Assembly: GCA_023458835.1 (NCBI GenBank)
Contig: JAEWWY010000411.1
Coordinates: forward strand, 1-6,721
Direction of reading: 5' to 3'
Source: Bacillota bacterium
GTDB taxonomy: Bacteria; Bacillota; Clostridia; Christensenellales; Aristaeellaceae
Length of the DNA: 6,721 nt
In this document: positions 1 to 6,721 of the stretch, piece by piece
Position numbering within the stretch: position 1 is the first letter of the stretch
Layout of the letters: every line of letters starts with the position of its first letter
Translations under genes and position numbers: made by a program
The notes under the pieces: model-generated
Database searches by the model: none
What the model saw: only the letters and a program-made list of their open reading frames with translations
Told to the model about the DNA's origin: nothing

Positions 1-475
1 AATGGGCGGCGGTATCGATACCCCTGGCAAAGCCGCTGACCACCGTCACGCCGTTTTGCCCCAGTTCCTTCCCCAGGGAAAAAGCCATATCCTGTCCATA
101 CCGGCTGGGCATACGTGTGCCAACCAGTGCAATGGCTTTTTCCTGCAGGATGGCGGGGTCCCCCAGCGCATACAGAATAGGCGGTGGACAATAGATGCTC
201 TTGAGCAAAGGCGGATACAACCCGTCACCGGGGAAGAGCGCGTGGACCCCCTTCTCTGCCATGGCGCACAGGCTGCGCTCCAGCGCATCATCGCTGCGGC
301 TTTCCTTCAGCACGCTATACGCTTTGGGCCCCAGCACCCTGTCCATATCAGAGTGAAAATCATCCCAAACAGCCTGCGCACTTCCGTATATCTCCAGCAG
401 CTTGCCCATCTTCCGGCTGGCCATATCGGCCCCGCTCAGCCAGACCCGGCATCTTTCCTCCATGGTATATGCCAT
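1..475 (-). CDS. dprA: DNA processing protein DprA, 5' part only (runs off left edge)
   Basis: The first 158 codons of DprA are present and the gene continues past base 1. In transformable bacteria DprA binds incoming single-stranded DNA in the cytoplasm and loads RecA on it; many non-competent species also keep the gene. Residues 1-60 resemble the usual N-terminal helical (SAM/HhH-like) segment (EERCRVWLSGADMASRKMG). The Rossmann-like DNA-binding core then begins, with FPGDGLYPPLL near 81-91, PPPILYALGD near 97-106, ALVGTRMPSRYG at 116-127 and VVSGFARGIDTAAH at 145-158. These match the family's GTR..S.YG and SG.ARGID..AH signatures. The start at 475 has GGAGG six bases upstream and lies 3 nt after the comM stop codon, so translation is probably coupled to comM. 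The C-terminal part of the core and any winged-helix domain lie outside the window. Family assignment is firm; activity in competence is inferred. Confidence 0.95.
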   Translation of the reverse strand, partial: MAYTMEERCRVWLSGADMASRKMGKLLEIYGSAQAVWDDFHSDMDRVLGPKAYSVLKESRSDDALERSLCAMAEKGVHALFPGDGLYPPLLKSIYCPPPILYALGDPAILQEKAIALVGTRMPSRYGQDMAFSLGKELGQNGVTVVSGFARGIDTAAH

Positions 476-478
476 GGG

Positions 479-2011
479 CTACCTCCAATATTTCCCGTCC
501 AGATTGCGGTATTGGATGGCCTCCGCCACATCGGCGGTTGCAATGGCAGGATCGCCCCGAAGGTCGGCGATGGTGCGGGCCACCTTCAATATCCGCCCAT
601 AAGCCCGCATGCTCATGCCAAAGCGCGCCATAGCCAGATGAAGCACCTCCTGCGCTTCCGGGGACAAGGCGCAGTATTTTTTCAACTGCCGGGCACCCAA
701 CTGGGCATTGCAGAAGATGTTTTCCTCCTGGTAGCGCTCCTGCTGCAAAAGCCTTGCCTTTTGTACCCTCTCCCGCACTGTTTGGGAGGCCTCCTCCCTG
801 TCGGGCGCCTGAATCTCCTCCACAGGCACCGCGTCCACCTCTACCTGGATATCGATGCGGTCCAGGAGCGGCCCGCTGATTTTATCCAGATACCGGCGAA
901 TCTCATTGGGATTGCAGCGGCATTGCTTGACCCGGCTGCCAAAAAAGCCGCAAGGGCAAGGATTCATACTGGCTACCAGCATGCAGCGGGCCTGATAACG
1001 GGACTGGGCCTGGACGCGGGACACCGATACCACTCCATCCTCCAGCGGCTGGCGAAGCGCCTCTAAAGCGCTACGGGAAAACTCCGGCAGCTCATCCAGG
1101 AACAAAACGCCGTTATGCGCCAGGGACACTTCCCCCGGCCTGGCCGCCTGGCCTCCGCCCACCAGCGCCGGCAGGGAAGCGCTGTGATGCGGCGCGCGGA
1201 AAGGGCGGCGGGTCATAAGCCCGCCCTCGGCTGGCGGGTCGCCTACGATGGAGTGCAGCCTCGTTGTCTCCAGCGCCTCGGCAAAGGTCATGGGCGGCAG
1301 TATCCCCGGCAGGCACCGGGCCAGCATGGTTTTGCCGCTGCCCGGCACGCCGATCATCAATAGATTATGGCCGCCGGCTGCGGCGATCTCCAGCGCCCGC
1401 CGGGCGGCGGTTTGCCCCCTGACATGGCTTAGGTCATTGGTATCCGACGCTTCCTGAAGGCAGCTATCATAACTTTTTTGAATCTGCGCAGGTATCCGAT
1501 TTTGGCCCGTCAGATGGCGCACCGCCTCGGTCAGGTTGGCGGCGGGATATATCTGCATGCCCTGGATGCTTTCTACTTCCTTGGCATTCTTTAAAGGCAG
1601 CACCACCTGATGGATGCCATGCTCATGGGCGCTGATTACCATGGGCAGCGCGCCTCTGACGGGATTCAGTTCCCCCTGCAGCGATAATTCCCCTATCAGC
1701 AATACGCCGTCCATGGGTGGAAAAGCGGCCTGGTGGCTGGCCTCAAGCACGCCGACGGCGATAGGCAGGTCGAAAGCCGGGCCTTCCTTGCGCACATCGG
1801 CGGGAGCCAAATTCACCGTCACCCTGGCCACGGGCATGCGAAAACCGCTGTTCATGATGGCGGCGCGCACCCGGTCCCGGCTCTCCTTGACCGAGGCGTC
1901 AGGAAGGCCCACCACATCCAGCGCCGGAAGCCCGTTGGTAATGAACACCTCCACCTTCACACAAAAGCCGTCCACACCGCTCAAGCCATAGCCAAGGGTT
2001 TGGGAAAGCAT
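479..2011 (-). CDS. comM: ComM/YifB family AAA+ ATPase (Mg chelatase-like)
   Basis: This complete gene encodes 510 residues, the usual length for the YifB/ComM family. In Vibrio cholerae and Haemophilus, ComM is a hexameric helicase that drives branch migration during integration of transforming DNA; many non-competent bacteria also carry it. Residues 1-125 form the N-terminal Lon-protease-like/ChlI domain (VVGLPDASVKESRDRVRAA, then VNLAPADVRKEG near 67-77). The AAA+ core follows, with Walker A GVPGSGKT at 221-228, FRAPHHSAS at 271-279, Walker B GVLFLDELPEF at 301-311, a CPCG...CRC cysteine cluster (C352, C354, C364, C366) and GPLLDRID at 380-387. The Mg-chelatase C-terminal domain spans about 415-505. 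All expected ATPase motifs are intact. The start at 2011 has AAAGGAG eight bases upstream. The gene follows the large glycosyltransferase after 27 nt and precedes dprA by 3 nt. Pairing with dprA fits a DNA-uptake or recombination role, but no other competence gene is visible. Confidence 0.96.
   Translation of the reverse strand: MLSQTLGYGLSGVDGFCVKVEVFITNGLPALDVVGLPDASVKESRDRVRAAIMNSGFRMPVARVTVNLAPADVRKEGPAFDLPIAVGVLEASHQAAFPPMDGVLLIGELSLQGELNPVRGALPMVISAHEHGIHQVVLPLKNAKEVESIQGMQIYPAANLTEAVRHLTGQNRIPAQIQKSYDSCLQEASDTNDLSHVRGQTAARRALEIAAAGGHNLLMIGVPGSGKTMLARCLPGILPPMTFAEALETTRLHSIVGDPPAEGGLMTRRPFRAPHHSASLPALVGGGQAARPGEVSLAHNGVLFLDELPEFSRSALEALRQPLEDGVVSVSRVQAQSRYQARCMLVASMNPCPCGFFGSRVKQCRCNPNEIRRYLDKISGPLLDRIDIQVEVDAVPVEEIQAPDREEASQTVRERVQKARLLQQERYQEENIFCNAQLGARQLKKYCALSPEAQEVLHLAMARFGMSMRAYGRILKVARTIADLRGDPAIATADVAEAIQYRNLDGKYWR
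482..486 (-). promoter_or_regulatory. dprA ribosome binding site inside the end of comM
   Basis: GGAGG on the minus strand covers the last two sense codons of comM and sits six bases before the dprA ATG at 475. It decides the dprA start over the in-frame ATG four codons later (463). Because it is inside the comM reading frame, ribosomes finishing comM would be placed directly on it, suggesting coupled translation. Confidence 0.8.
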
Positions 2012-2019
2012 GGCTTCGT

Positions 2020-2026
2020 CTCCTTT
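2020..2026 (-). promoter_or_regulatory. comM ribosome binding site
   Basis: AAAGGAG on the minus strand lies eight bases before the comM ATG at 2011, within the 27-nt gap after the glycosyltransferase stop codon. It supports the 2011 start. The gap is too short for both a terminator and a promoter, so comM is probably read through from upstream. Confidence 0.8.
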
Positions 2027-2038
2027 GCATCCACTGTA

Positions 2039-5000
2039 TCAATAATAGATTCCGGGGAACCACTTCATGGCGTCCAGCCAGGCCCTTGAAGTGATTGCAC
2101 CGCTGGCGTATGGGTAGAAGCCAATGAACAGAAGGGCCGAAACCGCCACCAGCGCCCACAAAAGGGGGGCATATCCCGCCTTCCATTTATCCTTCAGCCA
2201 CTGGAAACAGACCACCGTGCACAGGATGATAAAGGGTACACTGGCAAAATAGTGGTAGATAAACGTGGACCGGGGTACCAGCACCCAGGGCATGTACTGG
2301 CTGGCGAAGCCGATCAAAATCATGGCCGGCACGATGTCATGCCTTTTGGAGTGGATGTGTATAACCCCATTCCCATCCCCGCGCCAGATATGGCGCTTCA
2401 CAAATACGGCAAGCACGATCGCAAGAGCCGCCAAACCTGTCCACCATACGGCGGGATTGCCCATGGCATAGATGGTGGAGCCCATATCTGCCGGCTGGTA
2501 GTTCCCTTTGAAGTACCACATGGGCTTCAAAATCAGGGGCCATTCCCACCAGGGAGACTGGAAGGGATGATCTGCGCCCAGGCCCGGCGTGCTATGATAG
2601 GAAAGCATGCCTTTTTGGGCCTCTATGATCTTTTGCACCGTCACCCCGCCGCCAGGGGCAAAATAGGGAATATAAGAAAGGTAATAGATAACGGCAGGCA
2701 TCGCAATGAAAAGGACAAGGCAGCACAGACAGGTGACAAAGACCCGCATGGTTCCCTTTTCGGCGGCCGCTGCTACAGCCTGCCGCCGGTCCTCCGGCAC
2801 ACCCTTCCTTTGTCCTGCCATTCTGTTCGCTTCGCGGACTTCCATCAGGCGGCGCCAGCAGCTCCAGAAGAAGAGGACCGCCAGGCCTGCCCCCGCATAG
2901 ATGCCCACCCACTTACTGGCAATGCCAAGGCTCATGAACAGGCCGGAGAGGGTGAGCGGAACGAGCGTCTTGTAAAAAGGCGTGCCCCAGAAATCCATCT
3001 GCAGATAATGGAACATGCACAGGTATGACAGCATGATGAAAAGCACCGGGAAGCTGTCGATGGTGGCAATCCGCGTCTGGGTAAAATGCATCAGGTCAAA
3101 GGTCATCAGCAGCATGGCGGCGGCGGCAAGACTGGTGCGGCGTGTCACCTGCTTGCCCAACAGGTACATGGCCGGCAGCATCAATACCCCCGCCAGCGCC
3201 CCGGCAAACCGCCAGCCAAAAGGCGTCATGCCAAACGCCATTACAGCCCAGCTCATCATCACCTTGCCAAGGGGGGGATGCGACGTCTCGTAGGGAGCGA
3301 TGCCATGGGCATGCTCATACGCGGTGCGGGCATGGTATATCTCGTCAAAATAAGTGCCCGTATACCAGCCTGGCTCGCCCTCCAAGGTATCCTGCTCATC
3401 CAGCAAATTCTGCACGGGCGCGCTCAGGCTGGAGCCCGGGTTGTTGCCCGTATGGGCAGAGACGGTAACAGGCAGTACCTGCTTATCCGAAGTGCGCAGC
3501 AGTATTTCACTCAAGTCAAGGCCGATAGTGGATGCCGTAACCCGCAGAAACCTGCCCGAAAGGTCCCTGGGATTGCTGGTATAGGATATGGATTCATCCA
3601 CCTGGTTGGTATGCACCAGGTACTGCCACTGGAAGCAGTTCCCCTCCTGCATGCGGGCGGGATATTCCTCCGACCAGCTTTCGCCGTCTGTGCTCACCGC
3701 TACGGAGAAGTCATTGTGGTTGATGCCGCCGTAATACAGCATCCGAAAATCCTGTTCCGCGCCCAGATCCAATACCACCTGCTCCCCGGCCTTGGTGGAT
3801 ATCCAGGCGGTCTGCGGCGCTTTGAGACTGCCCAGGTTCCAGAAAGCCACCACGGTATACGCCAATGTAATGCCCGCAAGCAGGAGCATATCCCACTGCG
3901 TCAGGTGGAGCTTTGCGTCGCGGGGGGAAAGCAGCGCGGCTTTTCTGCGGATTTCTCCGGCAGCCTTATCTGCTTTGGCAAACAGGCGCGCGGCATGCTT
4001 TTCCGTACCATTTTCGGCGCAGAGAGCTTCTCCCGTATAGAAGGCAAAGAAGCAAAGTAGCAGGTTGAGAATGGACAAAGCCATGCTCACCCCGTGGGTA
4101 TCGGCATTCAGATGGCCCATTGACCTGCCCAGGCGGACGGTGTTGTCCAGCACAATGCCCACATTCACAAAGGTTGTAACCGAAAAGCCCGCTATCAGCA
4201 GCAATATCCGCCAGTCACGCTTTTTGAAATAGGCCAGGGAAAGCAGCAGCAGCGCCGGGAACAGATACCGCTCATGCATCTTGATCCCCAACACATACAG
4301 GCCAATGAACAGGATGCCGCCCATCAGGGGCAGATGCTTAAGATGGTTGCCCCGCAGGTAGGCAAGCACCACCCACAATATCGTAAGCACCATCAGCGCC
4401 GTTCCCAGGGTGGCATAATCCGCTTCCATAGCGGCAAAAACAAGGAACACCACAAAGGCCAGTGCCTGGAAGGCAAGATGCCCGTACTTCGCAAGAAGAT
4501 TTCCCTTGCGCTTATTCACCGTGGCAAACTGCCAGAAAGCCAGCGCGCCGGTGATCATCGCCATGCCAAGGGGAATGGCCCGGTTTGCCATGGCTGCAAG
4601 CGATCCCCAGTTTTGCCCCACCAGGTAATACAAATTCGTAGTGTTTACCGTGGGATAGGGATAAGAGCCCAGCGTGCCTTTGTACAGATGATACAGCCAT
4701 TCAAACTTTTCAAGAAACCATGTTCCTTCCTGCTTCAAAGAAAACGGAATCACGATCACGGCAGCGATCACAATGGACCACAACAGGCCAAAGCCCAATT
4801 GTTTCCACGGCCGCTTTTCATCCTTGCGGAACAACTCCAGCAAAAGAGCGGTGAGCCCCAGCGGCCCCAGCATCAGCGCCTGTGGCTTGATCAGCACGCA
4901 CAGCATATATACGGGCAGCAGCTTGTCCCACCTGCGCTCCATGGCAAAGACAGCCACCAGAAACAGCCCAAGGGCCAGCACGCTGTCCACCTGGCCCCAG

Positions 5001-6172
5001 GCCGCGCCATTGATGATCACGGCCGGGTTGAAGGCGTACAGGATGGCCATGGCGGCGGCAGCCTTGGCAGGCAGCTTCTCCTTGCCCACCCTATACAAAA
5101 CAAGCGCGGCGGCAAGATCAGAAAGGATGGGCACGAAATTCAGGTTCAGCAACTGCGCACCCGGGCTCAAAGGGCCGAACCAGTTGGCAATGGCGCTGTT
5201 CAGCCACAATACATACAGATATCCGGGCGGATAATCCACAAAGCCGCCGGATACGTAGAAGCTGGCAGGGCCGCCCTCATACATCATGTTGCCCCAGCCC
5301 AGGAAGCAATCAATGTCCACTTCATGGCCGGGCACCTTGACGGCCAGAATCAAGCGCAGCACAAAGGCAGCCAGCAGCATAAACGCCACGGCCAGCGCAG
5401 CTTTTCCTTCCGGCTCCCTTTTCAGCCTCGGCGATATTGCTTCCTCTTGCAGGTAAGGTATCATACATGCGGCCAGCGCAAGGAAACACAGGGAAAGCAG
5501 AATCAAACGCGGCCAAAACGGGCTGGATTCATCCTCATATGCTTCTTCCGAAGAAGGCTGCCGCTGCGTTTCCGCTTTGAACCAATCTGTCACAAACACG
5601 CCGGAAGGAACCGCCCCCGTTACCTTTGTAAGGCGGATATCGTCAAAATATGCCCTGCCTTCACTTTCGCCGCTATACCCGCCAAGGCGCGCAAATACGG
5701 TAATGGTATTCTGGTCAGGCCCCGTCTGCCCATACAGCGTCAATTCCTGCCATCCGGCCTGCGTGCCATACACGCTGTCGGAAAACACATATACATTGGC
5801 CACAGACAGGTTGGCCCCCATGCCGGCATCGGGAATCCCCTCGGTGTGCACGAACCCGCTGAGCTTGTAAACGGCGTTTGGTTCCACGGAAACGATCTGG
5901 GCAAACCTGGCATCGTTGGCGCCGAAATTTTCCACCAGCACGGCGTTTTGGCCATCCTTGGCTCCGCCTGACACGCTGTATTCCGTATATCCCGGCGTGT
6001 TGATATAAGCTTCTGTAAACCATCCCGCCGGCAGCCCGGAAGCGTCCAGCCTTTCAAAGCTTCCGTTTTCCAGCAGGTTTTGCTCAACCGGCGCACTGGA
6101 AGCCGCCGTCAGCGGCAGTATGAACGCCAGGGAGAAGCAACATATCAAGTACAAGAGAAACTTTCGGTTCAT
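2039..6172 (-). CDS. Two-headed GT-C membrane glycosyltransferase: CBM-like + Gpi18-like GT + discoidin-like + PMT-like GT
   Basis: This 1377-residue polytopic membrane protein probably transfers sugars from polyprenyl-phosphate carriers to acceptors outside the membrane. Residues 1-27 look like a Sec signal peptide (cleavage likely after TAASSA). Residues 29-185 resemble a carbohydrate-binding beta-sandwich (NLLENGSFE start, YFDDIRL end). A membrane segment at 219-241, a basic loop and a second segment at 257-279 lead to the first GT-C unit. That unit has an acidic first external loop HEVDID (283-288), DYPPGYLY (313-320), WGQVDS (392-397), IKPQ (428-431) and KMHERYLFPA (631-640), as in Gpi18/COG5542-type enzymes. 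A basic cytosolic linker spans about 718-757. A second GT-C unit starts with a membrane segment at about 761-781, then a discoidin-like module (about 785-900). PMT hallmarks follow: FDEIYH (942-947, the DE pair) and HPPLGK (965-970), and RSTFIYHY (1301-1308) near the C-terminus, as in PF02366/PF16192. TAAGGAG stands eight bases before the ATG. The frame is intact throughout. Domain calls are by eye; donor sugar and acceptor are unknown. Confidence 0.9.
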   Translation of the reverse strand: MNRKFLLYLICCFSLAFILPLTAASSAPVEQNLLENGSFERLDASGLPAGWFTEAYINTPGYTEYSVSGGAKDGQNAVLVENFGANDARFAQIVSVEPNAVYKLSGFVHTEGIPDAGMGANLSVANVYVFSDSVYGTQAGWQELTLYGQTGPDQNTITVFARLGGYSGESEGRAYFDDIRLTKVTGAVPSGVFVTDWFKAETQRQPSSEEAYEDESSPFWPRLILLSLCFLALAACMIPYLQEEAISPRLKREPEGKAALAVAFMLLAAFVLRLILAVKVPGHEVDIDCFLGWGNMMYEGGPASFYVSGGFVDYPPGYLYVLWLNSAIANWFGPLSPGAQLLNLNFVPILSDLAAALVLYRVGKEKLPAKAAAAMAILYAFNPAVIINGAAWGQVDSVLALGLFLVAVFAMERRWDKLLPVYMLCVLIKPQALMLGPLGLTALLLELFRKDEKRPWKQLGFGLLWSIVIAAVIVIPFSLKQEGTWFLEKFEWLYHLYKGTLGSYPYPTVNTTNLYYLVGQNWGSLAAMANRAIPLGMAMITGALAFWQFATVNKRKGNLLAKYGHLAFQALAFVVFLVFAAMEADYATLGTALMVLTILWVVLAYLRGNHLKHLPLMGGILFIGLYVLGIKMHERYLFPALLLLSLAYFKKRDWRILLLIAGFSVTTFVNVGIVLDNTVRLGRSMGHLNADTHGVSMALSILNLLLCFFAFYTGEALCAENGTEKHAARLFAKADKAAGEIRRKAALLSPRDAKLHLTQWDMLLLAGITLAYTVVAFWNLGSLKAPQTAWISTKAGEQVVLDLGAEQDFRMLYYGGINHNDFSVAVSTDGESWSEEYPARMQEGNCFQWQYLVHTNQVDESISYTSNPRDLSGRFLRVTASTIGLDLSEILLRTSDKQVLPVTVSAHTGNNPGSSLSAPVQNLLDEQDTLEGEPGWYTGTYFDEIYHARTAYEHAHGIAPYETSHPPLGKVMMSWAVMAFGMTPFGWRFAGALAGVLMLPAMYLLGKQVTRRTSLAAAAMLLMTFDLMHFTQTRIATIDSFPVLFIMLSYLCMFHYLQMDFWGTPFYKTLVPLTLSGLFMSLGIASKWVGIYAGAGLAVLFFWSCWRRLMEVREANRMAGQRKGVPEDRRQAVAAAAEKGTMRVFVTCLCCLVLFIAMPAVIYYLSYIPYFAPGGGVTVQKIIEAQKGMLSYHSTPGLGADHPFQSPWWEWPLILKPMWYFKGNYQPADMGSTIYAMGNPAVWWTGLAALAIVLAVFVKRHIWRGDGNGVIHIHSKRHDIVPAMILIGFASQYMPWVLVPRSTFIYHYFASVPFIILCTVVCFQWLKDKWKAGYAPLLWALVAVSALLFIGFYPYASGAITSRAWLDAMKWFPGIYY

Positions 6173-6180
6173 GGGTACGG

Positions 6181-6187
6181 CTCCTTA
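6181..6187 (-). promoter_or_regulatory. Ribosome binding site of the glycosyltransferase gene
   Basis: TAAGGAG on the minus strand lies eight bases before the ATG at 6172, inside the 51-nt gap after yraN. It fixes the start directly in front of a canonical signal peptide (MNRKF followed by a hydrophobic run), which supports export of the N-terminal domain. Confidence 0.8.
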
Positions 6188-6223
6188 CACAAGGCTCCCC
6201 GCCGCTTGCGGCAGGATATTCCA

Positions 6224-6580
6224 TTAAGACCAGTCGCCGGAAAAAGCATTTTCCACATGGATCACTTTATCCCCTGTGATCTCCACCACATCAAAGCGCA
6301 AAGGCCTTGCGAACTGATCCGTTTTCAGCAGGTATTCCCCGGCTGCCTTTACGATGCACCTTTGCTTTTTAAGCGTTACCGCTTCCATCCCCGCGCCAAG
6401 GTATCCCCGGGAGCGGAACTTGACCTCCACAAACACCAGCAGCGCATCCATTTCCACAATGAGGTCGATCTCTCCGCCCAAAGCGCGGAAATTCCTTTCC
6501 ACCGGGCGGCAACCTTTTTCCATCAGGTATTTCAGGGCCAGTTCTTCCCCCCGCCGCCCCTTTTCCCCCGCTCCCGTCAT
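6224..6580 (-). CDS. yraN: YraN family protein (UPF0102), nuclease-like fold
   Basis: This complete gene encodes 118 residues, the normal size for the UPF0102/YraN family. The family has a restriction-endonuclease-like fold and is widely found beside rnhB; its physiological role is not settled, though it is suspected in DNA repair or recombination. The signature is clear: GRRGEELALKYL at 8-19, ERNFR at 28-32, GEIDLI at 36-41, LVFVEVKFRSRG at 48-59 and LRFDVVEI at 94-101. D39, E52 and K54 fit a PD-(D/E)XK-type active site with E13 as a possible helper, so the nuclease-like site looks intact. The ATG overlaps the rnhB stop codon (ATGA), and I see no strong Shine-Dalgarno sequence in front of it, so translation probably depends on coupling with rnhB. 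In many Firmicutes comM comes next; here a 4.1-kb glycosyltransferase gene intervenes. Confidence 0.94.
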   Translation of the reverse strand: MTGAGEKGRRGEELALKYLMEKGCRPVERNFRALGGEIDLIVEMDALLVFVEVKFRSRGYLGAGMEAVTLKKQRCIVKAAGEYLLKTDQFARPLRFDVVEITGDKVIHVENAFSGDWS

Positions 6581-6721
6581 ACAAAGCTAGTGATAAAGTC
6601 CCGGCGGTGGGCAGGGCATGGCCCGTAGGCCTTCAGGGCGGCAATATGCTGGGGCGTGCCATAGCCCTTGTGCTGCAAAAACCCGTAGGCGGGATACTTT
6701 TCATGCAGCTTTTCCATCTGC
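6577..6721 (-). CDS. rnhB: Ribonuclease HII, C-terminal 47 residues (gene enters from right edge)
   Basis: Only the last 47 codons and the TGA stop are in the window. RNase HII cuts RNA in RNA-DNA hybrids and starts removal of single ribonucleotides from genomic DNA in the cytoplasm. The visible tail carries the family's C-terminal signature: YPAYGFLQHKGYGTPQHIAAL, then a GP...HRR.F segment (GPCPAHRRDF) and a short end. The catalytic DEDD residues lie upstream, outside the window, so activity cannot be judged. The TGA overlaps the yraN ATG by four bases. The rnhB-yraN pairing is common across bacteria and supports both calls. Confidence 0.92.
   Translation of the reverse strand, partial: QMEKLHEKYPAYGFLQHKGYGTPQHIAALKAYGPCPAHRRDFITSFV

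Noticed and set aside
2..1066. A 354-codon open frame on the plus strand opposite dprA and comM
   Set aside because: Both genes beneath it have clear family motifs. The plus-strand product has no motif, and its frame simply mirrors codon bias on the other strand.
3086..4060. A 324-codon open frame on the plus strand opposite the middle of the glycosyltransferase gene
   Set aside because: It is antisense to the discoidin-like and PMT first-loop region, which has strong motifs. The product looks like non-coding shadow sequence.
4274..5971. A 565-codon open frame on the plus strand, opposite the glycosyltransferase gene
   Set aside because: It lies wholly antisense to a convincing gene. Its product is rich in His, Gln, Pro and Arg with no recognisable domain, as expected from the complement of a G+C-rich coding frame.
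6095..6172. Lipoprotein reading of the glycosyltransferase N-terminus because of two cysteines at residues 11-12
   Set aside because: The cysteines lie inside the hydrophobic core of the signal sequence, not after a lipobox at its end. A type I cleavage site after TAASSA fits better.
6201..6212. Short inverted repeat GCCGCTTGCGGC in the yraN-glycosyltransferase gap, considered as a terminator
   Set aside because: The stem is only four to five pairs, and no T run follows on either strand. The downstream gene has its own ribosome binding site immediately after, so this is at most a minor hairpin.
6173..6300. Possible promoter for the glycosyltransferase gene in the end of yraN or the following gap
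   Set aside because: The best candidate on the minus strand is TTTTTC with AATATC about 19 bases later, a poor match in both boxes. I could not support it.

Overview
The window is a 6.7-kb stretch of bacterial chromosome in which every supported gene lies on the minus strand, so it reads right to left. In transcription order it holds the 3' end of rnhB (RNase HII), yraN (UPF0102 nuclease-fold protein), a 1377-residue membrane glycosyltransferase, comM/yifB (AAA+ Mg-chelatase-like ATPase) and the 5' part of dprA. Junctions are tight: rnhB/yraN overlap by 4 bases (ATGA), yraN to the glycosyltransferase is 51 nt, the glycosyltransferase to comM is 27 nt, and comM to dprA is 3 nt. I see no terminator or convincing promoter, so a single transcription unit entering from the right edge and leaving at the left edge is the simplest reading. 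There is no RNA gene, mobile element, CRISPR array or gene-free stretch above 60 bases.

The order rnhB-yraN-comM-dprA is a familiar arrangement in Firmicutes, especially Clostridia, where topA often follows dprA. Together with clear Shine-Dalgarno sequences (AAAGGAG, TAAGGAG, GGAGG) and the style of the glycosyltransferase, this suggests a fairly G+C-rich clostridial-type Gram-positive. Genus cannot be told from this window.

The housekeeping part of the locus concerns nucleic acids: RNase HII removes ribonucleotides from DNA, ComM is a branch-migration helicase in transformable bacteria, and DprA loads RecA on incoming single strands. The large gene between yraN and comM is the unusual part. 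It appears to encode two complete GT-C glycosyltransferases in one chain: a Gpi18-like N-terminal half and a PMT (protein O-mannosyltransferase)-like C-terminal half. Each half carries its own extracytoplasmic beta-sandwich module: a carbohydrate-binding-like domain behind a signal peptide in the first, and a discoidin (F5/8C)-like domain spliced into the first external loop of the second. Its likely job is lipid-linked sugar transfer to a surface protein or glycan outside the membrane. Substrate and acceptor are unknown, and nothing here links it functionally to its DNA-processing neighbours.
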